Source of the DNA: Microbulbifer sp. THAF38
Lineage (GTDB): Bacteria; Pseudomonadota; Gammaproteobacteria; Pseudomonadales; Cellvibrionaceae
Assembly (NCBI RefSeq): GCF_009363535.1
Contig: NZ_CP045369.1
Span: 2,615,001-2,679,000, forward strand
Direction of reading: 5' to 3'
DNA: 64,000 nt
Shown here: positions 1-12,910 of the stretch, piece after piece
Layout: each line of letters begins with the position of its first letter
How positions within the stretch are numbered: position 1 is the stretch's first letter
Translations under genes and position numbers: made by a program
The notes under the pieces: generated by a model
What the model was told of the DNA's origin: nothing
The model's database searches: none
What the model saw: only the letters and a program-made list of their open reading frames with translations

Positions 1-620
1 CAGCCGGACTATTATTTAGTATATGATGGCTAATTCGCTCAGCTTCTGCATGCAGATCATCTTGCTGAACGACAGCATGTACAAGTCCTATACGCCTCGC
101 TTCATAGGCATCAATCATTTCTGCAGTAATAAAATACCTGCGCATATTACCAGCGCCAATTCTTTTCCAAATATAAGGACTGATAACGGCAGGAATAAGA
201 CCTAACTTAACCTCTGAGAAACAGAATGTTACCGCGGGAGAAGCCACCGACACATCACAACACGCCACCAATCCACAGCCTCCTCCGTAAACCGGCCCCT
301 GCACCAATGCAAGAGTGGGGATACGACTTTTACGAACGGCCTCCATTAAGCGTGATAGATGTGTGGACTCCTCAACATTTTCCTCTTTGGTAAACTTCAC
401 CATCCTTTTCATATCGTTAAGGTCAGCACCTGCACAAAATGACCTGCCTTTAGCCTTTACAATTATTAAGCGTACGTCTTTATTACTTTGCACCTTCTTG
501 AAGGCATCCTCTAACTCCAATACCATTTTGTCATTTAAGCAATTATGAACTTCTGGACGATTGAGAGTTATCGTTAAAGTTGACTCCTCAACATCCCATA
601 AAATGGTTTCATACGTCATG
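1..620 (-). CDS. Enoyl-CoA hydratase/isomerase (crotonase), C-terminus off the window
   Basis: I translated this frame by hand because it runs off the left edge. It starts MTYETILWDVEES at an ATG preceded by AGGGA six bases upstream. Crotonase landmarks are visible: the CoA-binding segment FCAGADLNDM near residue 70 and the oxyanion/active-site segment GPVYGGGCGLVACCDV near residue 115. The downstream acidic position FSEVKLGLIP is kept, but the first of the two glutamates of classical enoyl-CoA hydratase is replaced by Gly. That pattern is usual in methylglutaconyl-CoA or isohexenylglutaconyl-CoA hydratases (LiuC/AtuE-like), which hydrate branched enoyl-CoA. A role in branched-chain or isoprenoid acyl-CoA breakdown is an inference. 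The next gene lies only 30 bases upstream on the same strand, so they probably share a transcript. Confidence 0.88.
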
Positions 621-650
621 TTATGTCCCTGGCGATTGATAGTAGGTTAA

Positions 651-1454
651 CTACTTCCCTTTTTGCTGACGTCGCTTTTCTATCTGCGCAACGATTTCAG
701 CTACTGCATCACGGTGCTCCTGGGTAAAATGCAGCCCAGCTTGTATTGAAGCGGCCAAATCCAGACCTCCCTCAAGTGAGGAGTTGGCCCCTTCACGGAT
801 CAACCTTTTAGTTGCTCGAATAGCTGCGGGAGGGTTCACCGCAATACGACCGGCATATTCCATGGCTTTTTCAAGCAACTTATCTTCGGGGACAACCTCT
901 ACAACCATCCCCATGGCCAAAGCATCCTCTGCCTTTATCCAATCACCCGTCAGTGCCATCATATAGAAATTTTGCAGCCCCATTATTCTGGGCCAGAGCC
1001 AGCAACCACCATCACCAGAAATAATCCCCAATTTTATGAAACGTTCAGAAAAAACTGCAGTATCTGCCGCTAGGCGTATGTCGCAGGAAGCTGCCAAATC
1101 CGCACCTCCACCCACGGCATAACCCTGTACTGCAGCGATGAAAGGAACTTCTACTTGGGCCATTACTCTCGGCAGCCGTTGAATCCCATAGCGATAATTG
1201 TGTCGAATTTGTGACGGGTCTCCGCCAAACATACCCGTCCTTTCATGCATACTTTTTACGTCACCACCGGCAGAAAATGCCTTTCCATTTCCAGACAAAA
1301 CAGCGACTTTTACTTGAGGATTATTATTGGCATCTATAATTGCTGCCGTTAACTCAGTCACCATCGCGTCATCAAGTGCATTGAGTTTCTGGGGGTTATT
1401 CATAGATATGTGGATTACACCCGAGCCATCAAGTTTACTTTCTACTAAAGTCAT
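651..1454 (-). CDS. Enoyl-CoA hydratase/isomerase family protein
   Basis: 267 aa, full length for a crotonase. It has the CoA-binding loop FSAGGDVKSM around residue 60 and the active-site stretch GYAVGGGADLAASCDI around residue 110. Asp stands where rat crotonase has Glu144, and the second acidic residue is kept in FSERFIKLG. The segment SGDGGCWLWPR resembles the PDSGGTWLLPR of PaaG-type isomerases, so isomerisation of a double bond is as likely as hydration. The tail is lysine/arginine rich. It sits 30 bases upstream of another crotonase and about 220 bases downstream of a MaoC hydratase, all on the minus strand, which suggests one acyl-CoA catabolic unit. Substrate is unknown. Confidence 0.88.
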   Translation of the reverse strand: MTLVESKLDGSGVIHISMNNPQKLNALDDAMVTELTAAIIDANNNPQVKVAVLSGNGKAFSAGGDVKSMHERTGMFGGDPSQIRHNYRYGIQRLPRVMAQVEVPFIAAVQGYAVGGGADLAASCDIRLAADTAVFSERFIKLGIISGDGGCWLWPRIMGLQNFYMMALTGDWIKAEDALAMGMVVEVVPEDKLLEKAMEYAGRIAVNPPAAIRATKRLIREGANSSLEGGLDLAASIQAGLHFTQEHRDAVAEIVAQIEKRRQQKGK

Positions 1455-1677
1455 AATGAGTCCATTGAGTTATAAGTCGAAATTACCTCGAGTGAGCAAT
1501 ACGCCTCGCGCCCCATGGTACGGCTTACGACATTGTAGGCAACCTAATATTTATCTTCATTACCCAACAGAAGACATATACGCCTTTCCAATTTATCTTT
1601 ACTCAGCTAGAATTTCTTCGCTTACCCCATAAACCCTCCAACTTCTTCAGCATAAACATCTAACACCAAACCACTCA

Positions 1678-2148
1678 TCACTGAATATCATCTGTAAATT
1701 CTAGAATTAACCAATCGGCAACCATAGCTGGTTTTTCCTCCCCCTCAATATCCATGGTTGCTCTCAGAGTAAACAGAAACTGGCCAGGTCTTTTCTCTAA
1801 AATATCAAGGATTTTTATTCGCATCCGAACTCGACTGCCACAGCTAACGGGATAAATAAACCTCACCTTATTCACCCCATAATTTACTGCCATCTTAAGC
1901 CCTTCGATTTTGAACTCTAACTTCTCCAAAAAGTGGTGGACAAGTGACAGCGTTAGAAAGCCATGGGCAATAGTGCCGCCAAACCGCGTTTTCTTTGCTT
2001 TCTCAGGATTTACATGTATAAAATTCTCATCCATTGTGCATTTAGCAAAGGCATCTATACGCCACTGGTCAACTTCCATCCACTCTGTAGGCCCAGCATC
2101 AAAACCAATAAAATCCTGTATTTTATCTCTGGGAATTATGTTTGGCAC
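1678..2148 (-). CDS. MaoC-like hot-dog dehydratase
   Basis: About 156 aa with the hydratase 2 signature: an Asp/His pair in FAKCTMDENFIHVNPEKAK followed by FGGTIAHGFLTLSL, as in MaoC and (R)-specific enoyl-CoA hydratases. The product would interconvert enoyl-CoA and 3-hydroxyacyl-CoA. I chose the GTG at 2148 because GGAGAGGAG lies about six bases before it; a TTG 33 bases further upstream would lengthen the protein by 11 residues. The two crotonase genes follow on the same strand, so the trio probably handles one acyl-CoA pathway. The 480 bases upstream (2149-2630) show no gene I can support. Confidence 0.83.
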   Translation of the reverse strand: MPNIIPRDKIQDFIGFDAGPTEWMEVDQWRIDAFAKCTMDENFIHVNPEKAKKTRFGGTIAHGFLTLSLVHHFLEKLEFKIEGLKMAVNYGVNKVRFIYPVSCGSRVRMRIKILDILEKRPGQFLFTLRATMDIEGEEKPAMVADWLILEFTDDIQ

Positions 2149-2630
2149 CAGACTCTCCTCTCCGACACTCTCAGAATGCAATAGTGATATTTACATTGAC
2201 GGCATGAAGCTTCAGAAAAAACTACGCAGCTAAAACTTCCCTTATAAAACAGCACTCCACTAATAGCCCACCCCTCAACTAAAACCTCTTAATTTTTTCT
2301 TAAGCTTTGCTAACTCCGGACTTAAGCACCCTCTCTGTCATCAACGACCACCAAGCTATAAAGTGACAACTCACAGCCCTAGTGAGCCATTCACGATGCT
2401 ATAAGCAACAAGGCACTTCAATGATTGGAAATGCAAGCAAAATACACATCAACCAACATAAAAGGCGCAAAACACACCCAAACGACATTATAAACCCCCA
2501 GTTAGGGACACCATTACTTACCTACCGAAACTATCAAAAATAATTGCGTCACTCTCTACCAAAGTATTTCCATTGAAGAAGTTGGCCCCAATTTTCGATT
2601 AACCATAAATGCACCAGGATTATCTTATTA

Positions 2631-3530
2631 CTAAATTTGAGTAGAAGATTCTGGGCATTCCTGTAGACCCATCCCCAAAGAAACTGCCCCCTTAAGACTC
2701 TTTATTACCGCTCTGCCATCGGCGCGGCCGATTTCCAGTGTCTCCATAACTGCTTCTGGGTTGGTGAAATCCCACACTTTAATCGGCAGAGGTTTAGAGG
2801 GCTGAACATAAGTCCAGAGCTGGGTGCCCCGGCGTTGGGTGAAACAATCGGGAAAATTGCGGAAACGATTAGTGAGCAGAATCAGTACCCTGCCCTCTAC
2901 AGTATCCAGGCCACCAACCGGAACATTGTCCACGATCCCCCCATCGAGAATTTCCCTGCCATTAAGTTGGAGCCTTGGTGTAAAAGGGGGAGTGCAGGAG
3001 GAACTTAGTATCAGGTGTTCCAGTTCATCCATATTGCTGCAATCCTGGGCGCGGTAAAAAGTCTGGCGAAACCCAAGCTTGGTCGCTGCCATGGAATGAA
3101 GATTGCGGGGGAAGCCTTTGTCGGCATAATAAATTACCGCGCCAAAAGTCAAAGCCAGGGGGCCGTACATCCAGGCGGGCGGATGACTAACTGCCAGGCG
3201 CAGTTCCGCCACCCCCTGCAAGGCCTGTGGGCCATTCTCGAACAGCTGCCGAATCCCATTACGGCAAATAGCATATTGAGGAAAAACTGCTTCCTGCCTG
3301 AATAAGTTGCTCCAATAAATATTTTTGCGATTGGTGCTAAATACCGAGCGGACGTAATCTACCGCCTGCTGTTCCCTACCGATCAACAGCAGGCCAGCCA
3401 CAAGGCCACCCGCCGATACGGCGCTCACTACTCGGGGAGATAGCTGGATTTCATCAACCACAGATTCCCAAAAACCAATCTGCCAGATACAACGGCCGCC
3501 GCCGCCGGCAAAGACTACCTGATCAAACAT
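2631..3530 (-). CDS. Patatin-like phospholipase, tandem copy 1
   Basis: About 299 aa. The patatin layout is clear: glycine-rich oxyanion loop AGGGGRC at residues 8-14, nucleophile Ser39 in AVSAGG and a catalytic Asp in LDGGIVDNVPV near residue 190. Patatins hydrolyse acyl chains from lipids with a Ser-Asp dyad. The residue two before the serine is Ala rather than the usual Gly, and the loop ends in Cys where RG is common. The start is placed at MFDQ because all three paralogs begin there and AGGGAG lies nine bases upstream. No signal peptide is seen. Two further copies lie directly upstream on the same strand with 120-base and 35-base gaps. Lipid substrate and localisation are unknown. Confidence 0.87.
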   Translation of the reverse strand: MFDQVVFAGGGGRCIWQIGFWESVVDEIQLSPRVVSAVSAGGLVAGLLLIGREQQAVDYVRSVFSTNRKNIYWSNLFRQEAVFPQYAICRNGIRQLFENGPQALQGVAELRLAVSHPPAWMYGPLALTFGAVIYYADKGFPRNLHSMAATKLGFRQTFYRAQDCSNMDELEHLILSSSCTPPFTPRLQLNGREILDGGIVDNVPVGGLDTVEGRVLILLTNRFRNFPDCFTQRRGTQLWTYVQPSKPLPIKVWDFTNPEAVMETLEIGRADGRAVIKSLKGAVSLGMGLQECPESSTQI

Positions 3531-3653
3531 GAACAAACTCCCTTTCAAAACCAAGCCACCCTTCCCGAGCTGGCCCTAATCCAATTCCCCCATTTAAAAA
3601 TATTGTCAGTAGTAACCCTGTATTCCAGAGGATATTGATGCAGAAGCGCAAAA

Positions 3654-4532
3654 CTACTTCTCTTGCATCCCAGTGTAAAAACCGCGCTCCGCTAGCATAT
3701 TTTGTAAAAATAAGCGGCCATCTCGGCGTCCAATTTCATAGGTGCGGACAATCCCTTCAGGGTTAGTAAAATCCCAAACGCTGATGGGTGGCGGCTCTGA
3801 GGGCTGCACATAAGTCCAGAGCTGCTTGCCCATAGGCTGGGTAAACCAGTCGGGAAATCCCCGGTAGCGGCGGGTCAGCAAAATAAGTACCCGCCCCTCC
3901 CCCGGATCGATCCCCTCAACCGGCACATTGTCCACCACCCCACCATCCAAAGCCTGTCTCCCGTCTAGGCTAAGCCTTGGAGTGAAGGGTGGAGTGCAAG
4001 ATGAGCTCAAAATCAGCCGCTCAAATTCACCAACATCAGCACAGTCCTGCGCCCGAAAAAAATCTTGTTTGTAACCCAGGCGCCGCGCAGTTTTAGAGTG
4101 CAATTTGTGCAGCAAATATTTGTTGGAGTAATAAATTGCCCCGCCAACGGCCAGTCCCAGTGACGCCGGCAGCCAAGTGGGCGGTCGGGATACGGCAACC
4201 CTGAGTTCGGCTGAAGATTTCAAGTTTTTAAAGCGGTCACTAAAAAGCTCTCTAATGCCCTTCTTGTAGATTTCATACTGAGGAAAAACCGGCTCCTTAC
4301 CCAAGAGGTTTCTCCAATACACATTGCGGCGATTTGCACTGAAAACTGAGGAGAAATAGTCCACCGAAGTGGTTGCCCTGCCAATCAATATCAGGCCCGC
4401 TATCATGGCTCCTGCGGAAACCCCGGTGAGCACTCTCGGCTCGAGCTTTATCTGATCCGCGATCGCTTCCCAAAATCCTATTTGCCAGGTACAGCGGCCA
4501 CCCCCACCGGCAAACACCACCTGGTCAAACAT
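3654..4532 (-). CDS. Patatin-like phospholipase, tandem copy 2
   Basis: 292 aa, starting MFDQVVFAGGGG. This copy keeps the canonical GVSAG nucleophile elbow (Ser39) and LDGGVVDNVPV for the Asp, so it has the best-preserved catalytic motif of the three. The C-terminal half carries the shared signature LWTYVQPSEPPPISVWDF near residue 240. Colinear similarity to both neighbours over the whole length shows local duplication. The copies have diverged a good deal, so the duplication is not recent. No lipoprotein or signal sequence is visible and an intracellular lipid acyl hydrolase is most likely. It probably belongs to one operon with its paralogs. Confidence 0.87.
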   Translation of the reverse strand: MFDQVVFAGGGGRCTWQIGFWEAIADQIKLEPRVLTGVSAGAMIAGLILIGRATTSVDYFSSVFSANRRNVYWRNLLGKEPVFPQYEIYKKGIRELFSDRFKNLKSSAELRVAVSRPPTWLPASLGLAVGGAIYYSNKYLLHKLHSKTARRLGYKQDFFRAQDCADVGEFERLILSSSCTPPFTPRLSLDGRQALDGGVVDNVPVEGIDPGEGRVLILLTRRYRGFPDWFTQPMGKQLWTYVQPSEPPPISVWDFTNPEGIVRTYEIGRRDGRLFLQNMLAERGFYTGMQEK

Positions 4533-4567
4533 GCCCTAATTTCCCCGCCCGGCGACTATCCAACTTT

Positions 4568-5428
4568 TCATTTGGCACTTCCCTCAGGGGAGTGTGCTGC
4601 CAGGAACGCCTCTCCATCGGCAAAACCCGCATCAAAGGCCTGCCACAATCTCTGCGGATTGGAGAAATCCCAAACACTGACCGGTAGGGGCCGGCTGGGT
4701 TGCACATAAGTCCACAACTGCTCGCCCTTCTGACAGGTGAAGCAGCTCGGGTATTGCGGATACCTGCGAGTGAGTAAGATCAATACCCGGCTTGGCCCCG
4801 GATCGAGTCCGGCAACCGGTACGCTATCCACAATGCCGCCATCCAGTACTTCTGCTCCCCGATGCTGTTGACGGGGAGTAAAAGGCGGTGTGCAGGAGGA
4901 AGAGAGAATCAGCCTTTGTAGATCCCCGACATTGCTACAGTCCCGCACCGAGTAAAATGACTGCTGATAACCAAGGCGTCTCGCCGTATTGGGATGAAGC
5001 TCACGGGTTAGGAAGGTATCCGAGTAATCAATACCCGCCCCAATGATCAGGGCCAGGCGGCCGTTCAGCCACTGGGGGGAGTGGCTGACAGCTATACGCA
5101 GCTCGGTAGCGGCTCTCAGGCGCTCAAAGCCGCCTTCAAACAGTCTGCGCATGCCATTGCGATAAATATGATGGTGAGGAAAAAGCGGACCTTTGCGAAA
5201 AAGATTCCCCCAGTGGATATTACTGCCGTTCTCCTCGAATGCTTCAGCGAAGTACTCCACCGCATCCAGGGACTTACCCATCAATATCAAGCTGGAAACC
5301 ATGGCACCGGCTGAGACGGCACTTACGATCTTGGGCCTGAGCCGGACCCTATTCGCGACAGACTCCCAAAACCCGATCTGCCAGGTACAACGCACTCCAC
5401 CACCGGCAAATACCACTTGATCGAACAT
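4568..5428 (-). CDS. Patatin-like phospholipase, tandem copy 3 (first in the operon)
   Basis: About 286 aa from MFDQVVFAGGGV. The oxyanion loop reads AGGGVRC, the elbow AVSAGAM with Ser39, and the Asp lies in VLDGGIVDSVPV. A longer frame opens 17 codons upstream, but the shared MFDQ start with AAGG just before it is the better choice. This is the promoter-proximal copy of the tandem; the gap to the next copy is only 35 bases. The 230 bases before it, up to the nfuA terminator, contain no other gene. Function beyond lipid acyl hydrolysis cannot be read from the sequence. Confidence 0.86.
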   Translation of the reverse strand: MFDQVVFAGGGVRCTWQIGFWESVANRVRLRPKIVSAVSAGAMVSSLILMGKSLDAVEYFAEAFEENGSNIHWGNLFRKGPLFPHHHIYRNGMRRLFEGGFERLRAATELRIAVSHSPQWLNGRLALIIGAGIDYSDTFLTRELHPNTARRLGYQQSFYSVRDCSNVGDLQRLILSSSCTPPFTPRQQHRGAEVLDGGIVDSVPVAGLDPGPSRVLILLTRRYPQYPSCFTCQKGEQLWTYVQPSRPLPVSVWDFSNPQRLWQAFDAGFADGEAFLAAHSPEGSAK

Positions 5429-5656
5429 AGAACCTTTTCCCGGCCTACCCGCTGCAACCTGTGGTGCCAGAGCACCCATAGAGCGCCAACCACCTCCACT
5501 GAGGCGGGATACCCAACCCAGCGATACATCTTAGGGGGTCTTTAAAATATATACGGGATGGGCAAGGTTCGGGGCGGCTAATGCGCCTTCAGAAGCTCAC
5601 TAGGAAGTTGGGTGACAATGACTGGCCAGTAACTTAAAGAAGCGGGATAGCAAGAA

Positions 5657-5683
5657 AAAAGGCGAAGAGATACTTCGCCTTTT
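5657..5683 (-). terminator. Rho-independent terminator of nfuA
   Basis: A perfect 11-bp stem (AAAAGGCGAAG with its complement) around a 5-base loop. In the minus-strand direction it is followed by a run of six T. It lies 44 bases after the nfuA stop and separates nfuA from the patatin cluster. Confidence 0.85.
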
Positions 5684-5726
5684 AATCCACTCAATAAGAG
5701 AATGAAGAAGAGAAAAGAGCTATTTT

Positions 5727-6317
5727 TTAGTAATAAGCCTGAGACTTATCCGTGTGATCGGTAATATCTTTAACGCCGGCTAGCTCGGGGATTTTCTCTT
5801 TCAGGGTTTTCTCAACGCCCTCTTTCAAAGTCATATCCACCATGCCGCAGCCCTGACAGCCACCACCAAATTTCAAAATGGCAAACTTGTCCTCCGTGAC
5901 CTCCACCAGGCTCACTTGGCCACCGTGAGCCGCTAGACTGGGGTTCACCTCATTGAAGAGCACATAGTTGATACGGTCTTCAATGGGGCTGTCATCGGTG
6001 ATCTTGGGCATGCGCGAGTTGGGCGCGCGGATAGTGAGCTGGCCACCCATTTTATCGGAGGAGTAGTCAACTCGGGCATCATCCAGGTATGGCACGCTGC
6101 GGCCTTCGAAATAGGCCTTGAGACCGTTCATCTCTATCATCACATCCTCTGGCTCTTCCTCTCCAGGACGGCAGTAGGCGATGCAGGTTTCGGCACTGGG
6201 TGTACCGGGGTTGGAGACAAACATACGAATCGCGATTCCCTCGCAGTCCTGCTTGGCTAGCAGCTCTTTCAGGTACTCCTGCGCGGATTCGGTGATGGTG
6301 ACATTCAGTTCTGACAT
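5727..6317 (-). CDS. nfuA: Fe-S biogenesis protein NfuA
   Basis: 196 aa. The N-terminal part is a degenerate A-type carrier domain that has lost the usual cysteines. The C-terminal Nfu domain carries the cluster-binding pair in [10 protein letters not shown] at Cys154 and Cys157. The tail [13 protein letters not shown] matches the conserved end of gammaproteobacterial NfuA. The protein receives and delivers [4Fe-4S] clusters to apo-enzymes under stress or iron shortage. The ATG at 6317 is preferred over an upstream TTG because the family starts MS-x at this point; AGAAGG lies close before it. It stands alone with its own terminator. Confidence 0.96.
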   Translation of the reverse strand: MSELNVTITESAQEYLKELLAKQDCEGIAIRMFVSNPGTPSAETCIAYCRPGEEEPEDVMIEMNGLKAYFEGRSVPYLDDARVDYSSDKMGGQLTIRAPNSRMPKITDDSPIEDRINYVLFNEVNPSLAAHGGQVSLVEVTEDKFAILKFGGGCQGCGMVDMTLKEGVEKTLKEKIPELAGVKDITDHTDKSQAYY

Positions 6318-6435
6318 AAGCCTTCTCAAATAACCGAGCTTCTTTGTCGGGTATTTTACTCTCAGAAGCGCTTGAGTGAAACCGGTGTGTTTTTCGGGAG
6401 GTGACAGCCCTTGGCAACCCCCTCCCGAGGACGCC

Positions 6436-7116
6436 TCAAACGGGAATCATTCCCATCAGGGTTTGCGCCACATCTTCCGAGGATGCGGGGTTCTGGCCGG
6501 TGACCAACTTGCCATCTACAACCACATAGGGTGCCCAATCCTCTTCGCTGGAATAGTTGCCGCCGCGATCTTTGAGCATATCCTCCACCAGGAAAGGCAC
6601 CACATCCACTAGCCCCACCGCTTCCTCCTCGGAGTTGCTAAAACCGGTGACACTCTTGCCGGAAACCAGGGGATGTCCATCTTTGCGCCGGGTATGGCGA
6701 AACACGGCAGGGGCATGACACACGGCGCCTACCGGCTTTCCGTCCCCGTAAAACGCTTCAATCAGGGCGATGGAGTCCTTGTCCTCTGCAAGATCCCACA
6801 GGGGACCATGACCTCCGGGATAGAAAACCGCATCAAAGTCCGACGCTTTCACATCCGCAAGCTTACCGGTATTGGCCAGCGCCTGCTGGGCTTCAGGGTC
6901 CTGGCGGAAACGCAGCGTGGCGTCGGTCTGGGAGTCTGGCTCGTCACTTTTGGGGTCTAGTGGCGGTTGCCCTCCCTTGGGAGAGACCAGGGTAACTTCC
7001 GCCCCGGCATCCTTGAAGGTGTAGTAAGGCGCGGCAAACTCCTCCAACCAAAAACCGGTTTTCTTGCCGGTATCGCCCAACTTATCGTGTGATGTCAGAA
7101 CCACTAATATTTTCAT
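6436..7116 (-). CDS. DJ-1/PfpI family (type 1 glutamine amidotransferase-like) protein
   Basis: 226 aa, starting MKILVVLTS at an ATG with a near-perfect AGGGAGGT ribosome site. The nucleophile elbow AVCHAPA gives the catalytic Cys, with GGHGPLWDL just before it and an acidic residue upstream. This order is that of Hsp31/YDR533C-type DJ-1 proteins, which act as glyoxalase III or as protein/nucleotide deglycases against methylglyoxal damage. The gene lies 43 bases downstream of a quinone-oxidoreductase-like gene on the same strand, and the pair looks like a carbonyl-stress operon. The exact substrate is inferred from the family only. Confidence 0.86.
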   Translation of the reverse strand: MKILVVLTSHDKLGDTGKKTGFWLEEFAAPYYTFKDAGAEVTLVSPKGGQPPLDPKSDEPDSQTDATLRFRQDPEAQQALANTGKLADVKASDFDAVFYPGGHGPLWDLAEDKDSIALIEAFYGDGKPVGAVCHAPAVFRHTRRKDGHPLVSGKSVTGFSNSEEEAVGLVDVVPFLVEDMLKDRGGNYSSEEDWAPYVVVDGKLVTGQNPASSEDVAQTLMGMIPV

Positions 7117-7158
7117 CGGCGACCTCCCTGGTGCCCTTTGATTTATAAAAGCCCGCAA

Positions 7159-8190
7159 TCAGTCATCGGTGCCCAAGCGCACCACGACCTTGCCAAAATT
7201 CTCTCCCTTTAACAGCCCCATCAAGGCTCGGGGTGCTTTTTCCAACCCCTCGACCAAATCTTCGCGGTATTTGATCTTGCCTTCATTAACCCATCGACTC
7301 AAACCGGTAATAAAATCACCGAAACGCTCGTATTGATCAAAAATAATGAACCCTTGAATTTTCAGACGTTTCGTCAGGACTTCACGCATTAACAGGCTCA
7401 GGCGATCCGGGCCTTCAGGCAGGGAAGTGGCGTTGTAATGTGCAACCAGTCCACACACCGGAATCCGAGCAAAGTCGTTGAGAAGCGGTAAAACCGCATC
7501 AAATACATCTCCCCCCACATTCTCGAAATACACATCCACACCATCCGGACAAGCCTCCTCCAGTTGCTCGGGAAACTCTTCGGCGCGATGATTGAGGCAA
7601 ATATCAAAACCCAACTCCTCCACCGCGTAGCGGCATTTTTCTGCTCCGCCGGCAATACCAACCACCCGGCATCCTTTTATTTTGCCGATCTGCCCCACGG
7701 TGGAACCCACCGGGCCGGTGGCTGCGGCGACAACCAAGGTGTCCCCTGCCTGGGGCTGGCCAATTTCCAGCAGCCCGAAATAGGCGGTGATACCCGGCAT
7801 GCCCAAAACGCCAAGGGCATAGGAAGGATGACTGGGATTTTTACCCAAGTTGACCAACCCCTCGCCATCGGAGACCGCATAGTCCTGCCAGCCGCAGTAA
7901 CCCAGCACCCAGTCGCCCTCTTCGAAACCTTCCAGGTGTGACTCAAGCACCCGACTCACGGTACCCCCCACCATAACGCCGCCCAGGGGTACCGGCTCTG
8001 CATAAGACTTGGCATCACTCATACGGCCGCGCATATAGGGGTCCAGAGAGAGGAATACGGTACGCAACAACACTTCGCCACGAGCAGGCTCAGGCAGCCC
8101 CACTTCCTCAATACTGAAGTTATCTTCGCTCGGCGCCCCTTCGGGCCGGGCTGCCAATACTACCCGGCGATTCTTATCCTTTGATTGCAC
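7159..8190 (-). CDS. NADP-dependent MDR oxidoreductase (CurA/prostaglandin reductase type)
   Basis: About 343 aa. The MDR signs are LSLDPYMRGRM near residue 50, the nucleotide-binding segment AATGPVGSTVGQIGKIKG near residue 145 and the C-terminal GKVVVRLG. No zinc ligands are present, as expected for the leukotriene B4 dehydrogenase/CurA branch, which reduces alpha,beta-unsaturated ketones with NADPH. I place the start at GTG 8190 because AAGGAG lies nine bases upstream and the family begins shortly before the NRxxVLAxRPxG motif. It leads the two-gene unit with the PfpI-family gene. A 20-bp palindrome 34 bases upstream of the start is a likely operator. Confidence 0.87.
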   Translation of the reverse strand: MQSKDKNRRVVLAARPEGAPSEDNFSIEEVGLPEPARGEVLLRTVFLSLDPYMRGRMSDAKSYAEPVPLGGVMVGGTVSRVLESHLEGFEEGDWVLGYCGWQDYAVSDGEGLVNLGKNPSHPSYALGVLGMPGITAYFGLLEIGQPQAGDTLVVAAATGPVGSTVGQIGKIKGCRVVGIAGGAEKCRYAVEELGFDICLNHRAEEFPEQLEEACPDGVDVYFENVGGDVFDAVLPLLNDFARIPVCGLVAHYNATSLPEGPDRLSLLMREVLTKRLKIQGFIIFDQYERFGDFITGLSRWVNEGKIKYREDLVEGLEKAPRALMGLLKGENFGKVVVRLGTDD

Positions 8191-8224
8191 GATTTTTTCT
8201 CCTTCCTGGAGCCAACCTTTCAAT

Positions 8225-8244
8225 TGGTACAGCCTTCTGTACCA
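8225..8244. promoter_or_regulatory. 20-bp palindrome, candidate repressor operator
   Basis: TGGTACAG, four spacer bases, then CTGTACCA: a perfect 8-bp inverted repeat. It lies 34 bases upstream of the oxidoreductase start and about 195 bases before metH. No T-run follows on either strand, so a DNA-binding site (TetR, MarR or LysR-like) is more likely than a terminator. No regulator gene is adjacent. Confidence 0.5.
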
Positions 8245-8439
8245 TTAGCGAAGCAGGCTCTCCCCTGGGTTTTTATGTCTGCTGAAGGCCAAACTATAGA
8301 TAGAAATTGCACACCCTTAGTAAAAAATTACCGGTTATTGTGTCGCAGCAGTTTTTATCCATAAATTTAGCCCCTGTTGGCAAGCATCCCTGTGCTAAGA
8401 TTGATGCCTTTCCCGCCATCGACAAATAAGGATTGGTCA

Positions 8440-12135
<3,696 letters not shown>

Positions 12136-12145
12136 GGATCCCCCC

Positions 12146-12367
12146 ATGCAGGAAAATAATAAGAAACGAGCAAGGAAGCCCGGACTTGGCCAGATTGTAC
12201 TGAGCACTCTAGCGGGGGCCATTGGAGTTCAGAGCAACAAGAACCGAGAGAAGGACTTTCAAAGCGGCAGCATGACCCACTATGTTGTCGCTGGAATTGT
12301 CTTCACCATTTTGTTTGTCTTGACTCTGATACTGATCGTAAAGACTGTACTGGGCAATATGGGTTGA
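12146..12367 (+). CDS. DUF2970 small membrane protein
   Basis: 73 aa. A basic N-terminus is followed by the family signature GVQSNKNREKDF and one C-terminal membrane span rich in Ile, Leu and Val. DUF2970 proteins are short proteobacterial inner-membrane proteins without known function. The ATG at 12146 has GAGG eight bases upstream and lies ten bases after metH, so the two are probably cotranscribed. Longer readings of the frame run back into metH and are not credible. Confidence 0.82.
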   Translation: MQENNKKRARKPGLGQIVLSTLAGAIGVQSNKNREKDFQSGSMTHYVVAGIVFTILFVLTLILIVKTVLGNMG

Positions 12368-12556
12368 ATCCTTGCCCTTTCCGAATGCGGGCATCCAGCC
12401 CGCTACATCACGCACTCTTCGCACAAATACCTATCGACCCGGGTGGCTAGCCCCATAGGGTAGTATTGCTTAGAAAATTTATAAGCTTTAAGGGGGGATT
12501 GACCCGGTACGGCTCAGCTCCGGGCCTGGGCTATTCATTAGCGGACGAATAGCGGA

Positions 12557-12673
12557 TCAGCGGGTGGAAACCCAGAAAATACAGGTGACAACAAAGATAG
12601 CGACGAGAGCCACGGCGGCGATGGCATCTACAAAATTGTCTTCTTCAGGGGTAACAGCTACTTCTTCATTCAT
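12557..12673 (-). CDS. 38-aa single-span membrane peptide
   Basis: A short frame beginning MNEEVAVTPEEDNFVDA, then a strongly hydrophobic stretch (about residues 17-34) and the tail FWVSTR. GGAG lies seven bases before the ATG. The acidic head followed by one membrane span is a typical small-membrane-protein layout. I do not recognise a family. It is convergent with metH-DUF2970 and isolated from other genes on its strand. The ribosome site and the clean amphipathic design argue that it is translated. Confidence 0.6.
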   Translation of the reverse strand: MNEEVAVTPEEDNFVDAIAAVALVAIFVVTCIFWVSTR

Positions 12674-12782
12674 CGAATTTCTCCGATTACCATTATTGTT
12701 ATTCAAAGTAGGTGAGCCGCAAGTAGCGACATATCAAGTAGAGCAAATTGAGTCTTCAGTTGCAAGGCGAGCAAGAATCGGA

Positions 12783-12910
12783 GCGTAGACCCATCCATTC
12801 ATATGGATCAGGCACACCTGCAATCTATTTCCAGCTCAGGCATTGCGGCGCTTAGCCCAGGCACCAAAGCTGTAAACCAGCTGGTTGCCTATAGATATGC
12901 CGACAATATC
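12783..12910 (-). pseudogene. Decayed fragment of RHS core
   Basis: This short tract is a mutated copy of the RHS core seen repeatedly further right. The plus strand reads GTAGACCCATCCATTCATAT and continues with the part that encodes the DAWGKRRNAL region, with an internal deletion joining two normally separate stretches. It is the outermost and most eroded relic of the RHS archive. The 360 bases that follow, up to 13278, show only a terminator hairpin. Confidence 0.7.

Noticed and set aside
8245-8439. Possible cobalamin or SAM riboswitch before metH
   Set aside because: None of the conserved box sequences of either riboswitch is present in the leader.
12564-12788. 74-codon plus-strand frame after DUF2970
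   Set aside because: It is antisense to the better supported 38-aa membrane peptide and runs into an RHS relic.
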